The translations under genes were made by a program, and so were the position numbers. DNA of 64,000 nucleotides from Seongchinamella sediminis (GTDB lineage Bacteria > Pseudomonadota > Gammaproteobacteria > Pseudomonadales > Halieaceae): NCBI RefSeq assembly GCF_003457605.1, contig NZ_QRAN01000007.1, positions 62,001 to 126,000 of the forward strand. Reading direction: 5' to 3'. This document shows, piece after piece, positions 15,955 to 25,484 of this stretch; within the stretch, counting starts at the first letter, position 1, and the number at the start of each line of letters is the position of its first letter. A model generated the notes under the pieces. The model was not told where the DNA came from. It did not search any database and saw only the letters and a program-made list of their open reading frames with translations.

Positions 15955-16722
15955 TCACGACACCACCATGACCTGGCCGCCGGCGGCCTCCAGGGCAGAA
16001 TCGAGGACTTCAGCCGGGATATTGGCCAGCCGCTGGCGGCCGATAATCAGCAGGTCGTAGGGCGAGCGGCGGATCAGGCTGGTGAGGCCGGCGGCATCCG
16101 CCGGCGCGCCGGACTGCACGTGGCAGCGCGCCCGTCCCAGCAGCAGGGGCGCGCAGGTCTCCATATCCGGCTTGCCGGTATACAGCGCGTACACGCTGCC
16201 CACCAGGCCCGCCTCCTCCAGCGCCAGCGCCGTGGTCACCAGGCGGCAGTCGAGCTCATCCTTGCCCATCAACAATCCCAGCCTGGGGATCGCCCGGCGA
16301 TCCGGCAGGCTGCGCCCGGCGAGGCTCTGCCAGCGCCGATGGGGCAGCATGAAGATGTCCAGGCCATCGGCCCGGGTCAGCGCCGAGTGCCAGCGTTCGC
16401 CCCGATCCTCCTCGAAACTCAGCTCGATGCGCGCCTGCCGGGCCAGGGCCAGCAGGCGGCGGCGGGTGTCTGCCGTCACCTGGCTGTGATGACGGCTCAG
16501 GTGGTCGCGCTCCAGGCTGCGCTCGACGCCGCTGCCGAGCAGGATTTCCGTGGTGAACGGCAGCTCCGCCACCCGCGCAAGGCGCGGGTTTTCCAGGATC
16601 AGGCCCAGCAGGCGCCGGTCCAGGTGCTGGGCAATACGCACCAGCAGCTCCAGCGTGGCGGGATTCACCCCCTGGTTGTCGATGGGGACCAGCAGCGTGG
16701 TCCGGGCGGTGTCGTCAGCCAT
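15955..16722 (-). CDS. UspA-like universal stress protein
   Basis: 255 residues from MADDTARTTLLVPIDNQGVN; a Met 19 codons upstream lies inside the preceding gene and is rejected. It resembles a tandem or degenerate Usp fold: TTLLVPIDNQG at the N-terminus and PYDLLIIGRQRLANIPAEVL near the C-terminus. No G-2x-G-9x-G ATP motif is clear. It overlaps the 3' end of the Lon-like protease gene by 8 bp, so the two are likely translated together and may share a stress-related role. Confidence 0.6.
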   Translation of the reverse strand: MADDTARTTLLVPIDNQGVNPATLELLVRIAQHLDRRLLGLILENPRLARVAELPFTTEILLGSGVERSLERDHLSRHHSQVTADTRRRLLALARQARIELSFEEDRGERWHSALTRADGLDIFMLPHRRWQSLAGRSLPDRRAIPRLGLLMGKDELDCRLVTTALALEEAGLVGSVYALYTGKPDMETCAPLLLGRARCHVQSGAPADAAGLTSLIRRSPYDLLIIGRQRLANIPAEVLDSALEAAGGQVMVVS

Positions 16723-19123
16723 CGTTCTTGTCCGCATCCCTGGCGTGCAGCTCGCGCGCGATCGCCTGCAGCGCCTCAACCCGGGCCGCGACGCGGGTAT
16801 CGATGGAGGCGGTGGTGAACCCGGTCAATACCTGCAGGGCCTGGTCGATGTCATCCACCGCGTAAATATGGAAACTGCCCGCCGCCACGGCGTCGATGAC
16901 ATCCTGGCGCAGCATCAGGTGGACCCGGTTGGCCGCGGGCATGACCACCCCCTGGCTGCCGCTTAGCCCGCGGGCCCGGCAGATGTCGAAGAAGCCCTCG
17001 ATCTTGTCATTGATGCCGCCGATGGCCTGCACCTGACCGTGCTGGTTCAGGGAGCCGGTCACGGCGAGTTCCTGGCGCACCGGGATATCCGCAATGGCCG
17101 ACACCAGGGCGACAAATTCCGCCACCGAGGCGCTGTCGCCCTCGATACCCCCATAGGACTGCTCGAAGGCCAGGGTCGCCGCCAGCGGCAGGGGGCGCTC
17201 GCGGGCGTAACGATTGGCCAGCAGGGCGGAGATGATCATCACCGCCTTGGAGTGAATGCGTCCGCCCAGGTCCACCTCGCGCTCGATATCCAGCACCTTG
17301 CCGCTGCCCAGGCGGGCGGTGGCGGTAATCCGGGCCGGGCGGCCAAAGGAATAGTCCCCCAGCAGGTACACGGTCAGGCCGTTGACCTGGCCCACCGCGG
17401 TACCGTCGGTGGAGACCAGCATGATCTCCCGCAGAATACCCTCGTGGGACTTCTCGCGGAGCTGGTCCATGCGGTGCCGGGCCGCGGCCACGCTGGCGTC
17501 GACCACCGCGGCGGTAATGACATCGGCCTTGTTGCGCCGCGCCTGGTAGTCCGCCTCCGCCAGCAGGTTGGCCAGGCGCTGGCGGTGCAGGCTCAGGCGC
17601 TCGCCGTCCTCCAGCCGCCGGGCGGCCTGCTCGATGACCCGCGCCACGCCGCCGCGGTCCAGGGGCAGCAGGCCGTTGCTCTGCTGCAGGCTGCGGATCA
17701 TGCGGGCGAACAGCGCGGTGTTCCGGGCCGAGCGCGGAATATCCTCGGACATGTCCGCGGCCACCTTGAACAGACTGGCGAATTCCGGATCGTATTGCTG
17801 CAGCAGGTAGTACAGGTAGCGGTCCCCGGTCAGCACCACCTTGAGATCCAGGGGGATGGGTTCCGGCTCCAGCTGCACGGTGCTGACAAAGCTGAAGAAC
17901 TGGTCCAGGGACTGGATGCGCAGCTCACCGGACTTCAGCGCCCGCTTCAGGGCCAGCCAGGCGTAGGGGCTGGTGAGCACCTTGTCCGCCTCCAGCACCA
18001 GGTAACCGCCGTTGGCCCGGTGCAGGGCGCCCGGCTTCACCAGGGTGAAATCCGTAACCAGGGTACCCATTTGCGACACGTGCTCCGCCCTTCCCACCAG
18101 GTTGGCAAAGGTGGGACTGTCCTCGTAGATGACCGGCGCGGCATCGAGTTCGCGGTTATCCACCAGCACATTGACGCTGTACTGTGGATACTCCCGTACC
18201 CGCTGTTTCACGTTTTCCGGAATAGCCGATTCCTGCCGCAACTCGGTAAAGGACTCGGCCTCCTCGATAACATTGGCGTGCACCGCTTCCAGGTAGGTCA
18301 GTACCGCGGCAAACTCCCGGTACTTGTCCTTCAGCTGGCCGAAGACCGGGTCGATGGCGCGCTGGCTGAACTCCTGGTTGAGGGCCTTGAAGCGCTCCCG
18401 GCTCTCCATCTTCCAGCCCGGCAGCTGGCGGACGACGATTTTGAGCTCCTCCTTGAGCTCCTCGATATAGGCCAGGGTCGCTTTTTTCTGTTCCTCCGGC
18501 AGCGCCTCGAAATCCTGGGGCGACATGATCTCACCCTCGCTGGTGGGCGCCAGGGTGTAGCCGCCAGGTGTCTGCACCATGGCCACGTTGTGCTCCCCGG
18601 CTTTCTCCGCCAGCGACTGGAACGCGGCTTTCTCCCGCTCCTGGTACTCCTCGCCCAGGGCCTGCACCTGGGCCTGGTACTCGTCGCTCTGGAAGGTGGC
18701 CGGCATGATGGCGAGCAGGGTTTCCACCGCCTCAGCCATGTCCCGGCGCAACTGGCTGCCGCCCCCCGGGGGCAGGCTCAGGGCGACAGGCTGGTCCGGG
18801 CGCTCGAAATTATTGACGTAGCACCAGTCCCGGAGTTCGCCGCGCCGGCTGCGCTCGGCGCTGCTGAGCACGGTTTCCAGCAGTTCGCGCTTGCCCACGC
18901 CGGTACTGCCCAGCAGGAATACGTTGAAGCCCTCATGGCCTATCTCCAGCCCGAACTCCAGCGCCTCCACTGCCCGGTCCTGGCCGAAGTGATCGGCCAG
19001 GGGTTCCAGTTCATCCAGTGACTCAAAAGGCAGCTGGGCCGGGTCGCAGGCGTGGTAGAGCGCCACTGCGGGCAGAGGCCGGGCCGCAGGGGCGCGGGCC
19101 AGGGCTGGCAACTCGTCAGTCAT
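16715..19123 (-). CDS. Lon-like ATP-dependent protease (LonB-type AAA protease)
   Basis: 802 residues. Walker A GSTGVGKREL lies near residues 72-81, within an AAA domain interrupted by a long helical insertion (about 110-300, rich in Glu/Lys). Walker B-like GGYLVLEADKVL follows. A C-terminal Lon protease domain has GDSASVAEFVALVSAIA (catalytic Ser) and GGINDKIEGFFDICR (catalytic Lys), a Ser-Lys dyad. This is the AAA_32/Lon_C family, distinct from LonA by lacking the LonA N-terminal domain. It probably degrades damaged or regulatory proteins in the cytoplasm. The next gene overlaps it by 8 bp. Confidence 0.9.
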   Translation of the reverse strand: MTDELPALARAPAARPLPAVALYHACDPAQLPFESLDELEPLADHFGQDRAVEALEFGLEIGHEGFNVFLLGSTGVGKRELLETVLSSAERSRRGELRDWCYVNNFERPDQPVALSLPPGGGSQLRRDMAEAVETLLAIMPATFQSDEYQAQVQALGEEYQEREKAAFQSLAEKAGEHNVAMVQTPGGYTLAPTSEGEIMSPQDFEALPEEQKKATLAYIEELKEELKIVVRQLPGWKMESRERFKALNQEFSQRAIDPVFGQLKDKYREFAAVLTYLEAVHANVIEEAESFTELRQESAIPENVKQRVREYPQYSVNVLVDNRELDAAPVIYEDSPTFANLVGRAEHVSQMGTLVTDFTLVKPGALHRANGGYLVLEADKVLTSPYAWLALKRALKSGELRIQSLDQFFSFVSTVQLEPEPIPLDLKVVLTGDRYLYYLLQQYDPEFASLFKVAADMSEDIPRSARNTALFARMIRSLQQSNGLLPLDRGGVARVIEQAARRLEDGERLSLHRQRLANLLAEADYQARRNKADVITAAVVDASVAAARHRMDQLREKSHEGILREIMLVSTDGTAVGQVNGLTVYLLGDYSFGRPARITATARLGSGKVLDIEREVDLGGRIHSKAVMIISALLANRYARERPLPLAATLAFEQSYGGIEGDSASVAEFVALVSAIADIPVRQELAVTGSLNQHGQVQAIGGINDKIEGFFDICRARGLSGSQGVVMPAANRVHLMLRQDVIDAVAAGSFHIYAVDDIDQALQVLTGFTTASIDTRVAARVEALQAIARELHARDADKNDG

Positions 19124-19363
19124 CGGTGCTCCTCGATCATTAACAGAGGGTAGGTTAGTCCAATTTCAGGGTTTACACCCTTAAGCTGGATCAAGTTTAG
19201 GCGCGTCCGCAGCGCCTGCCATGGCGAGCCGGCACGCCACCGCGCCGCCAATAACCTGATATTCTGCCCGGTTTTGAATCGCGGAGTGGCTTGTTTCATT
19301 CAGCTCACTTTCCTCTATACTACGCCTCTCGATCCCCGAGGTACGGAGCTGACACTAATAATT

Positions 19364-19840
19364 ATGTTGAGACCGTTGCGTAATCACGTGACCGCCTGCG
19401 CGCTGCTGCTGGCGGTGCACTGGGCGCCCCACAGCCAGGCGCTGGAGGTGCTGACGATTCACGAACTCGTCTCCCATTGCGTACATCTCGACAGCGACCC
19501 GGAGGGCGCCGACGGACAGTACTGCAGCAGCTACATCCGGGGCTTTATCGACGGCGCGGTTGTAACCGACGACCGTATCCTGCGGGATCTGGCGCAGGAT
19601 GAGGACAACCTGGATGCGCTGACTGAACGCGCCCTGCGCACGCGCATGCCCGGCAGGAGCAGCCACTACCCGCCCGGGAGCCTGACCGGTTTCTGCCTGT
19701 ATGATCGGGTGCCGCTGCGCGAGGTGGTGACTACCGTGGTCGCCGACCTCATTGCCCGCGATATCGATGATTTTGCCCACTCTCCCGCCCGGGTCACTGT
19801 GGAAGACTCATTGCGCGACCACTACCCCTGCGACGAGTAA
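19364..19840 (+). CDS. Secreted Rap1a/Tai-like protein
   Basis: 158 residues from MLRPLRNHVTACALLLAVHW; earlier in-frame Met codons lack a signal peptide. Cleavage is likely after SQA (residue 26). The mature part has the Rap1a-type pattern CVH(x)nYCSSYIRGFIDGAV ... GSLTGFCLYD with three to four Cys. Rap1a proteins are periplasmic, some being immunity proteins to type VI amidase effectors, but no effector is present here. It ends 4 bp before the antiporter cluster, so it is probably its first transcribed gene. Confidence 0.6.
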   Translation: MLRPLRNHVTACALLLAVHWAPHSQALEVLTIHELVSHCVHLDSDPEGADGQYCSSYIRGFIDGAVVTDDRILRDLAQDEDNLDALTERALRTRMPGRSSHYPPGSLTGFCLYDRVPLREVVTTVVADLIARDIDDFAHSPARVTVEDSLRDHYPCDE

Positions 19841-19844
19841 GACT

Positions 19845-20339
19845 GTGAGCACACCCTATATCGCGAAACCGCTGCAGCTGGTGGCACTGTTCCTGATCCT
19901 GATGGCCAGCTGGCTGCTCTGGTCCGGCCTGTTCAAGCCGCTGCTGATCGGCCTGGGGGTATTTTCCTGCCTGCTCAGCCTGTGGCTGGCCAAGCGCATG
20001 GGAGCCTTCCGTCACGCCATGCCCCTGCGCGCGCTACTGCGGCTGCCGGCGCTGTGGTGGTGGGTGCTCAAGGAAGTAGTCCAGTCCAGCCTCGAGGTCA
20101 CCCGGGTGGTGCTGTCTCCCTCGCTGCCAATCCAGCCCAGCGTGATCGAACTCAGCAGCAGTGAAAAAACCGACTCGGGCAAAGTCATCCTCGGCAACTC
20201 GATCACCCTGTCTCCCGGCACGGTCACTATCGACGTGCATGAAAACCGGCTCCTGGTTCACTGTCTCACCGCCAACAGCGCCCGAGGCCTGCGCAGTGGA
20301 GAAGCAGAGCGGCGGGTGGCAAAGCTGGGGCTGGACTGA
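19845..20339 (+). CDS. mrpE: Mrp-type antiporter subunit E
   Basis: 164 residues from GTG 19845 (VSTPYIAKPLQL); an upstream in-frame Met lies inside the preceding gene. Two N-terminal membrane helices (LVALFLILMASWLLWSGLF, LLIGLGVFSCLLSLWLAKRM) and the conserved WWWVLKEVVQSSLEVTRVVL are followed by the soluble domain LGNSITLSPGTVTIDVHENR typical of MrpE/MnhE. Part of the hetero-oligomeric Na+(K+)/H+ antiporter in the inner membrane. Confidence 0.9.
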   Translation: MSTPYIAKPLQLVALFLILMASWLLWSGLFKPLLIGLGVFSCLLSLWLAKRMGAFRHAMPLRALLRLPALWWWVLKEVVQSSLEVTRVVLSPSLPIQPSVIELSSSEKTDSGKVILGNSITLSPGTVTIDVHENRLLVHCLTANSARGLRSGEAERRVAKLGLD

Positions 20340-20341
20340 CC

Positions 20342-20617
20342 ATGTACATTGCTGTCTCGCTCGCCATCCTGGTGACCATGATCCTCGCCCTGGTCCGCGC
20401 CCTGCGCGGCCCCAGCGTGTATGACCGGGTACTGGCGGTCAATATGTTCGGCACCAAGACCGCCCTGCTGCTGGCGGTCCTCGCCTTCCTGTTCAATCGC
20501 CCGGACTTTCTCGACCTGGCGCTGGCCTACGCGCTGATCAACCTGGTTGGCGTGCTGGCGGTGCTGGAATTCATCCAGACCAAACCGCGCAAGACGGAGG
20601 CCACCGGGAATGATTGA
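20342..20617 (+). CDS. mrpF: Mrp-type antiporter subunit F
   Basis: 91 residues and three membrane helices. GPSVYDRVLAVNMFGTKTAL (28-47) is the MrpF signature, and ALAYALINLVGVLAVLEF ends the third helix. It starts 2 bp after mrpE and overlaps mrpG by 8 bp. Confidence 0.92.
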   Translation: MYIAVSLAILVTMILALVRALRGPSVYDRVLAVNMFGTKTALLLAVLAFLFNRPDFLDLALAYALINLVGVLAVLEFIQTKPRKTEATGND

Positions 20618-20933
20618 CACGCTGCTCGATGTGCTCAGCTGGGCGCTGCTCTGCACGGGAGGCCTGTTTGTGCTGGCCGGCGGCATCGGCGCCCTGCGCC
20701 TGCCCGAATTCTACAGCCGGCTGCACGCCGCCAGTCTCACGGAAACCATGGCCACTATCCTGATTTTTGCCGGCCTGGTGCTGCAGGCGGGCCTGACCCT
20801 GGCCTCGGCCAAGCTGGTGGCCATCATGCTGTTCCTGCTGCTCACCGCGCCGACCGCGAGCTACGCGCTGGCCAACGCGGCCCTGCAATCAGGAATGCGG
20901 CCGGTGGCCCAGGGTGAGGACGAAACCACATGA
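20610..20933 (+). CDS. mrpG: Mrp-type antiporter subunit G
   Basis: 107 residues from ATG 20610. Three helices with the MrpG hallmark GGIGALRLPEFYSRLHAAS and TETMATILIFAGLVLQAG. Overlaps mrpF at its start and the next gene at its end (ATGA), indicating tight translational coupling. Confidence 0.92.
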   Translation: MIDTLLDVLSWALLCTGGLFVLAGGIGALRLPEFYSRLHAASLTETMATILIFAGLVLQAGLTLASAKLVAIMLFLLLTAPTASYALANAALQSGMRPVAQGEDETT

Positions 20934-21907
20934 TTATCGTGTTCGCCCTGTTCCTGCTGTCCCTGCTGGTGATCACCGCGCTGGCCATCGTGAAAACCGA
21001 GAACCTGTTCGTGGCGGTCATGCTGACCTCGATTTTCAGCCTGCTGATGGCCGCCAACTTCTTTATCCTCGACGCCGCCGATGTGGCCCTGACCGAGGCC
21101 GCGGTGGGCGCGGGCATTACCACGGTGATCTTTCTCTCCGCCCTGGCGCTGACTACCGAGGAGGAGAAGGCCGCGCGCGTCGGCAGGCGACTGGCCTTTG
21201 TGGTCGTGGCGGTGCTGGCCACGCTGCTCATCTACGCCTCCTTCGACAAACCCCCGCTCGGCGACCCGGATGCGCCTGTGCACCAGCACCTGGCCCCCTG
21301 GTACCTGGAGAACACCCCGCTGCTGATGGACTTCCCCAACGTGGTGACCGCCGTGCTGGGCAGCTTCCGCGGCTACGACACCCTGGGCGAGGTATTCGTG
21401 GTCTTCGCCGCCTGCATCGGGGTGCAGTTTATTCTCGGCATCCGCCCTCCCGAGGGCAGCCGCTACGACCCCTGGGCCTCGGGGCTGCGCCACCACCTGA
21501 TTCCCCAGGTCGTCGGCCGCCTGCTCATTCCCTTTATCGTGCTGTTCGGGCTGTACGTGCAGTTCCACGGCGAGTACGGGCCGGGCGGCGGCTTCCAGGC
21601 CGGGGCGCTGATCGCCTCGGGGGTGATTCTCTACGCCCTGCTGGAGGGTGAGGCCGCGGCACTGCGGGCGGTGCCCAAGCCCGTGCTCATGGCCCTGGTC
21701 ATCGGCGGCGCTACCCTCTACGGCGGCGTCGGCCTGCTGTGCATTCTGCTGGGGGGTAACTTCCTCGAGTACTCGGTATTGTCCGCCGATGCGGTGAGCG
21801 GCCAGCAGCTGGGCATCCTGTTGATCGAGGCCGGCGTCGGCATGGCGGTCTGCGGCGCCCTGCTCAGCATCTTCCACGCTTTTGCCGAGAGGCCAATGCG
21901 CACATGA
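20930..21907 (+). CDS. Fused antiporter subunit: DUF4040/MbhD-E plus MnhB
   Basis: 325 residues, about nine helices. Residues 1-95 match the DUF4040 (MbhD, MrpA C-terminal) module, with TENLFVAVMLTSIFSLLMAA and LTEAAVGAGITTVIFLSALAL. A linker with MbhE-like features (TAVLGSFRGYDTLGEVFVVF) follows. Residues about 185-320 are MrpB/MnhB (PFIVLFGLYVQFHGEYGPGG, GFQAGALIASGVILYALLEG). In canonical Mrp the first part is the end of MrpA, so here MrpA is split and its tail is fused to MrpB. Confidence 0.88.
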   Translation: MIIVFALFLLSLLVITALAIVKTENLFVAVMLTSIFSLLMAANFFILDAADVALTEAAVGAGITTVIFLSALALTTEEEKAARVGRRLAFVVVAVLATLLIYASFDKPPLGDPDAPVHQHLAPWYLENTPLLMDFPNVVTAVLGSFRGYDTLGEVFVVFAACIGVQFILGIRPPEGSRYDPWASGLRHHLIPQVVGRLLIPFIVLFGLYVQFHGEYGPGGGFQAGALIASGVILYALLEGEAAALRAVPKPVLMALVIGGATLYGGVGLLCILLGGNFLEYSVLSADAVSGQQLGILLIEAGVGMAVCGALLSIFHAFAERPMRT

Positions 21908-22263
21908 ACCTGCTGGAACTACTGGGCTACTTCAATTACTGGGTATTCGCCATCCTGCTGATGGTGGGCCTGTACACGGTCATCACCAAAAAAAACCTGG
22001 TGAAAAAGCTGATCGGCCTGTCCATCTTCCAGTCGGCGGTATTCCTGATGTACATCACCATGGACAAGGTCGAGGGCGGCACCGCGCCCATTATCCAGAA
22101 GGGCATGGAAAACCAGGTCTACTCCAACCCCTTGCCCCAGGTGCTGATTCTCACCGCCATTGTGGTGGGCGTCTCCACCCTGGCCCTGGGCCTGGCAATC
22201 GTGGTGCGCACCTTCGAGGCCTACGGCACCATCGAAGAAGACGAAATACTGGACGCGGATTGA
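21904..22263 (+). CDS. mrpC: Mrp-type antiporter subunit C (NuoK-like)
   Basis: 119 residues and three helices. NYWVFAILLMVGLYTVITKK, KKLIGLSIFQSAVFLMYITM and PQVLILTAIVVGVSTLALGL correspond to the MrpC/NuoK fold. It overlaps the preceding gene by ATGA and is followed by an NuoN-like subunit after 4 bp. Confidence 0.92.
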   Translation: MNLLELLGYFNYWVFAILLMVGLYTVITKKNLVKKLIGLSIFQSAVFLMYITMDKVEGGTAPIIQKGMENQVYSNPLPQVLILTAIVVGVSTLALGLAIVVRTFEAYGTIEEDEILDAD

Positions 22264-22267
22264 TTTC

Positions 22268-23755
22268 ATGGACCTGACACCCCACCTGCCGGCCCTGCAG
22301 GTTATCGTGCCGATGCTGTCTGCGCCGCTGGTCCTGCTGCTGCGGCCCCGCGGCCTGGCCTGGGCCGGCGCCACCGCCGCTGCCCTGCTGAGTTTCGCCA
22401 TCGCCCTGAACATGGCCATGGTGGTGGCCGATGGCGGCCACCTGCGTTACGACATGGGCGGCTGGGACGCACCCTACGGGATTGAACTGTCGGTGGGGCC
22501 CTTCAGCTCCCTGGTCCTGCTCATCGTTAGCGGCGCCGCGGCCGCCGCCATGATCGCTGCCCGGCCCAGTATAAATCGCCAGATCGAGCATGAGCGCCAG
22601 CCGCTGTTTTACGCCGCCTGGCTGCTGGCACTGGCGGGGCTGGCGGGCATCGCGGTGTCTGCCGACGCCTTCAATATTTTCGTATTCATGGAGATTTCCT
22701 CCCTCGCCAGCTATGTGCTGATCGCCGGCGGCCCCGACCGGCGCGCCCTGCCGGCGGTGTTCAAGTACCTGATCATGGGCACCATCGGCGCCACCTTTTA
22801 CCTGATCGGCGTGGGCCTGGTGTACATGATGACCGGCACCCTCAACCTGGCCGACATGGAAACCCGCATCGTCAACGTCACCGAGATCAACCCGATCCTG
22901 GTGGCGGCGGGCTTTATCACCATCGGCCTGGCCCTGAAAGCGGCGGTGTTCCCGCTGCATGTGTGGCTGCCCAACGCCTACGCCCACGCCCCGCACATGG
23001 TGACGGTGTTTCTCGCCGCCTGCGCCACCAAGGTGGCCATCTACGTGCTGATCCGCTTCGACTTTTTTGTGTTCCAGGCCAACCTGACCAACCACGGCCT
23101 GCAGTTCTCCCTGTTCCTGCTGCCGCTGGCCCTGCTGGGAATCCTGGTCGCCTCCGCGGTAGCCATGTTCGAGGGCCATATCAAGCGACTGCTGGCAATG
23201 TCGTCGGTGGCGCAAATCGGCTACATCATCCTCGGCGCGAGCTTTATTTCCGTGGCCGGACTGACCGCCTCTGCCGCCCACATGTTCAACCACGCCCTGG
23301 CCAAGGGCGGCCTGTTCCTGGCCATTGCCGGGCTGGCCTGCCACTACCGCGACCTGCGCCTGGACCAGCTGGCCGGCGCCGCCCGCAGCATGCCGTGGAC
23401 GACCGCCGCCCTGGTCATCTGCGGTTTCAGCCTGATCGGGGTGCCCGGCACCGCCGGCTTCATCAGCAAGTGGCTGCTGATAGACGCGGCCATGGACCAG
23501 GGCGACTTCGCCTGGCTGCTGGTGGCGATTATCATCATCAGTTCGCTGATGGCCCTGGCCTACGTCTGGCGCATGGTCGAGACCCTGTACTTCAAGCCCC
23601 CCGTGGCCGAGGCGGCGCCGACCGAGGCCCCGCTGCAGCTGCTGCTGGTGACCTGGCTGGTGGCGCTGGCCAACATCGGCTTCGGCTTCTTTCCCCAGTT
23701 CCCGCTGGCGCTGGCCTCCGCGGCGGCAAACCTGTTGATGAGGCACACCCTGTGA
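22268..23755 (+). CDS. mrpD: Mrp-type antiporter subunit D (first NuoL/M/N-like)
   Basis: 495 residues, about 14 helices. The key Lys/His motifs of proton-conducting subunits are intact: FPLHVWLPNAYAHAPHMVTV, then TKVAIYVLIRF, and later AMFEGHIKRLLAMSSVAQIG and AHMFNHALAKGGLFLAIAGL. Also FMEISSLASYVLIA near residue 140 with the conserved Glu. It pumps protons in exchange for cations as part of the complex. Its stop overlaps the next GTG start. Confidence 0.9.
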   Translation: MDLTPHLPALQVIVPMLSAPLVLLLRPRGLAWAGATAAALLSFAIALNMAMVVADGGHLRYDMGGWDAPYGIELSVGPFSSLVLLIVSGAAAAAMIAARPSINRQIEHERQPLFYAAWLLALAGLAGIAVSADAFNIFVFMEISSLASYVLIAGGPDRRALPAVFKYLIMGTIGATFYLIGVGLVYMMTGTLNLADMETRIVNVTEINPILVAAGFITIGLALKAAVFPLHVWLPNAYAHAPHMVTVFLAACATKVAIYVLIRFDFFVFQANLTNHGLQFSLFLLPLALLGILVASAVAMFEGHIKRLLAMSSVAQIGYIILGASFISVAGLTASAAHMFNHALAKGGLFLAIAGLACHYRDLRLDQLAGAARSMPWTTAALVICGFSLIGVPGTAGFISKWLLIDAAMDQGDFAWLLVAIIIISSLMALAYVWRMVETLYFKPPVAEAAPTEAPLQLLLVTWLVALANIGFGFFPQFPLALASAAANLLMRHTL

Positions 23756-25221
23756 GCGGTGACAAGGTCATACTCCTCGCTATCTGCGTGCCGCTGGTGA
23801 CCGCGCTGGGCATCCAGCTGGCCGGGCGGATTTCCGACAACCTGCGCGAGGGCGTCACCCTCACCGGCGCCGCCACCCTGGCCTGGGTGGTGTGGGGCAT
23901 GCTGCCGGCGCTGTTCGCCGGTGCCCGGCCGGCGCTGACCGTCAGCGAAATGCTGCCGGGGGTCGCCATCGCCTTCGAGGTGGAGCCGCTGGGCATGCTG
24001 TTTGCCGCCCTGGCTTCCGGCCTGTGGATTGTCAACTCGGTGTACAGCATCGGTTACATGCGCGGCAACAAGGAAAAAAACCAGACCCGCTTCTATACCT
24101 GCTTCGCCCTGGCCCTGGCGGCCACCATCGGCATCGCCTTCGCCGGTAACCTGCTGACCCTGTTCCTGTGCTACGAGCTGCTGACCCTGTCCACTTACCC
24201 GCTGGTGGCACACAAGGGCGACGAGGCCACCATCCGCTCGGCGCGGGTCTACCTGGGCATCCTGCTGTGCACCTCCATCGGCCTGCTGCTGCCGGCCATC
24301 CTGTGGACCTACCACGTGGCCGGGCACGGCGACTTCACCCCCGGCGGCATTCTCGAAGGGAACATCGCCGGGGCCGATGTCGGCCTGCTGCTGGCGCTGT
24401 TCGTGTTCGGCATCGGCAAGGCGGCAGTGATGCCGGTGCACCGCTGGCTGCCGGCCGCCATGGTTGCGCCCACCCCGGTCAGCGCCCTGCTGCACGCGGT
24501 GGCGGTGGTGAAGGCCGGGGTATTCACCGTCACCAAGGTGATCGTCTACATCTTCGGCGTCGATTTCCTGTTCGCCACGCCCAGCTCCGGCTGGCTGGTG
24601 TATGCCGCCGCCTTCACCATTATTGCCGCCAGCCTGGTAGCCCTGCGCCAGCAGAACCTGAAACGCCTGCTGGCCTACTCCACCATTGCCCAGCTGTCCT
24701 ACGTGGTGATGGCGGCGGCGGTGCTCAAGCCGCTGGCCGAAATCGGCGCCGCCGTGCACATGGTGGCCCACGCCTTCGGCAAGATCACCCTGTTCTTCGC
24801 CGCCGGCGCCATATACACCGCCGCCAAGAAGACCGAACTGGTCCAGCTGCGCGGTATCGGCCGGCGCATGCCCTGGACCATGGCCGCCTTTACCATCGGC
24901 GCCCTGAGTATGATCGGCGTACCGCCGACCGCCGGATTCGTGTCCAAGTGGTATATCCTGGCCGGGGCCTTCGAGGCCAATAACCTGCTGGCGATTTTCA
25001 CCATCATCGGCAGCACCGCCCTCAACGCGATCTACTTTTTACCGATCGTGTTCGCGGCCTGGTTCTACAGCGAGCAGCCGGGGGGCAAGCAACACGGCGA
25101 GGCCCCCTTGCTGGTGATTATCGCCCTGTGCACCACGGCCCTGCTGACCCTGGGCTTCTTTTTCTTCAACGGCCCGGTGATCGAACTGGAGCAACAACTG
25201 GTGGAGGGCCTGCTGCCATGA
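23752..25221 (+). CDS. Antiporter subunit D paralogue (Mbh/NuoM-like)
   Basis: 489 residues from GTG 23752 (TGTGA overlap with the previous stop). Conserved motifs: LLTLFLCYELLTLSTYPLVA (with the TM5-type Glu), VMPVHRWLPAAMVAPTPVSA, LLHAVAVVKAGVF (key Lys), LLAYSTIAQLSYVVMAAAVL and HMVAHAFGKITLFFAAGAIY. More like NuoM/MbhH than MrpD, since it has the PTPVSALLHA and VVKAG segments. One of three antiporter-like channels in this operon. Confidence 0.88.
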   Translation: MSGDKVILLAICVPLVTALGIQLAGRISDNLREGVTLTGAATLAWVVWGMLPALFAGARPALTVSEMLPGVAIAFEVEPLGMLFAALASGLWIVNSVYSIGYMRGNKEKNQTRFYTCFALALAATIGIAFAGNLLTLFLCYELLTLSTYPLVAHKGDEATIRSARVYLGILLCTSIGLLLPAILWTYHVAGHGDFTPGGILEGNIAGADVGLLLALFVFGIGKAAVMPVHRWLPAAMVAPTPVSALLHAVAVVKAGVFTVTKVIVYIFGVDFLFATPSSGWLVYAAAFTIIAASLVALRQQNLKRLLAYSTIAQLSYVVMAAAVLKPLAEIGAAVHMVAHAFGKITLFFAAGAIYTAAKKTELVQLRGIGRRMPWTMAAFTIGALSMIGVPPTAGFVSKWYILAGAFEANNLLAIFTIIGSTALNAIYFLPIVFAAWFYSEQPGGKQHGEAPLLVIIALCTTALLTLGFFFFNGPVIELEQQLVEGLLP

Positions 25222-25484
25222 GCACGCAAAACGACAACCACTGGCTGACGCGCCCGGCCACCATCCGCAAACTGTGGTGGGGCTTTGCCAGCGTGCTGGC
25301 GCTGACCGTGCTGGCCCAGCTGGTGATTTACGTCAAGGGCTACTTCACCGTGGATGGCTGGCTGGGCTTCGGCGCCGTGTTCGGTTTCCTGAGCTGCCTG
25401 CTGATGGTGCTGTTCGCCAAGGGCCTGGGCTATTTGCTCAAACGCCCCAACGACTACTACGCGGAGCCTGAAGAGCATGCCTGA
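25218..25484 (+). CDS. Small two-helix membrane protein of the antiporter operon
   Basis: 88 residues from ATG 25218. Two hydrophobic helices (FASVLALTVLAQLVIYVKGY, FGAVFGFLSCLLMVLFAKGL) and a short acidic C-terminus. Overlaps both neighbours (ATGA at its start; 8 bp at its end), so it is an integral part of the operon. No named Mrp subunit matches; an accessory or linker subunit between two antiporter modules is likely. Confidence 0.75.
   Translation: MSTQNDNHWLTRPATIRKLWWGFASVLALTVLAQLVIYVKGYFTVDGWLGFGAVFGFLSCLLMVLFAKGLGYLLKRPNDYYAEPEEHA

Noticed and set aside
19291-19321. Promoter TTGTTT...TATACT before the Rap1a-like gene
   Set aside because: The -10-like TATACT is good, but the spacer is 19 bp and the -35 poor; not listed as a feature.
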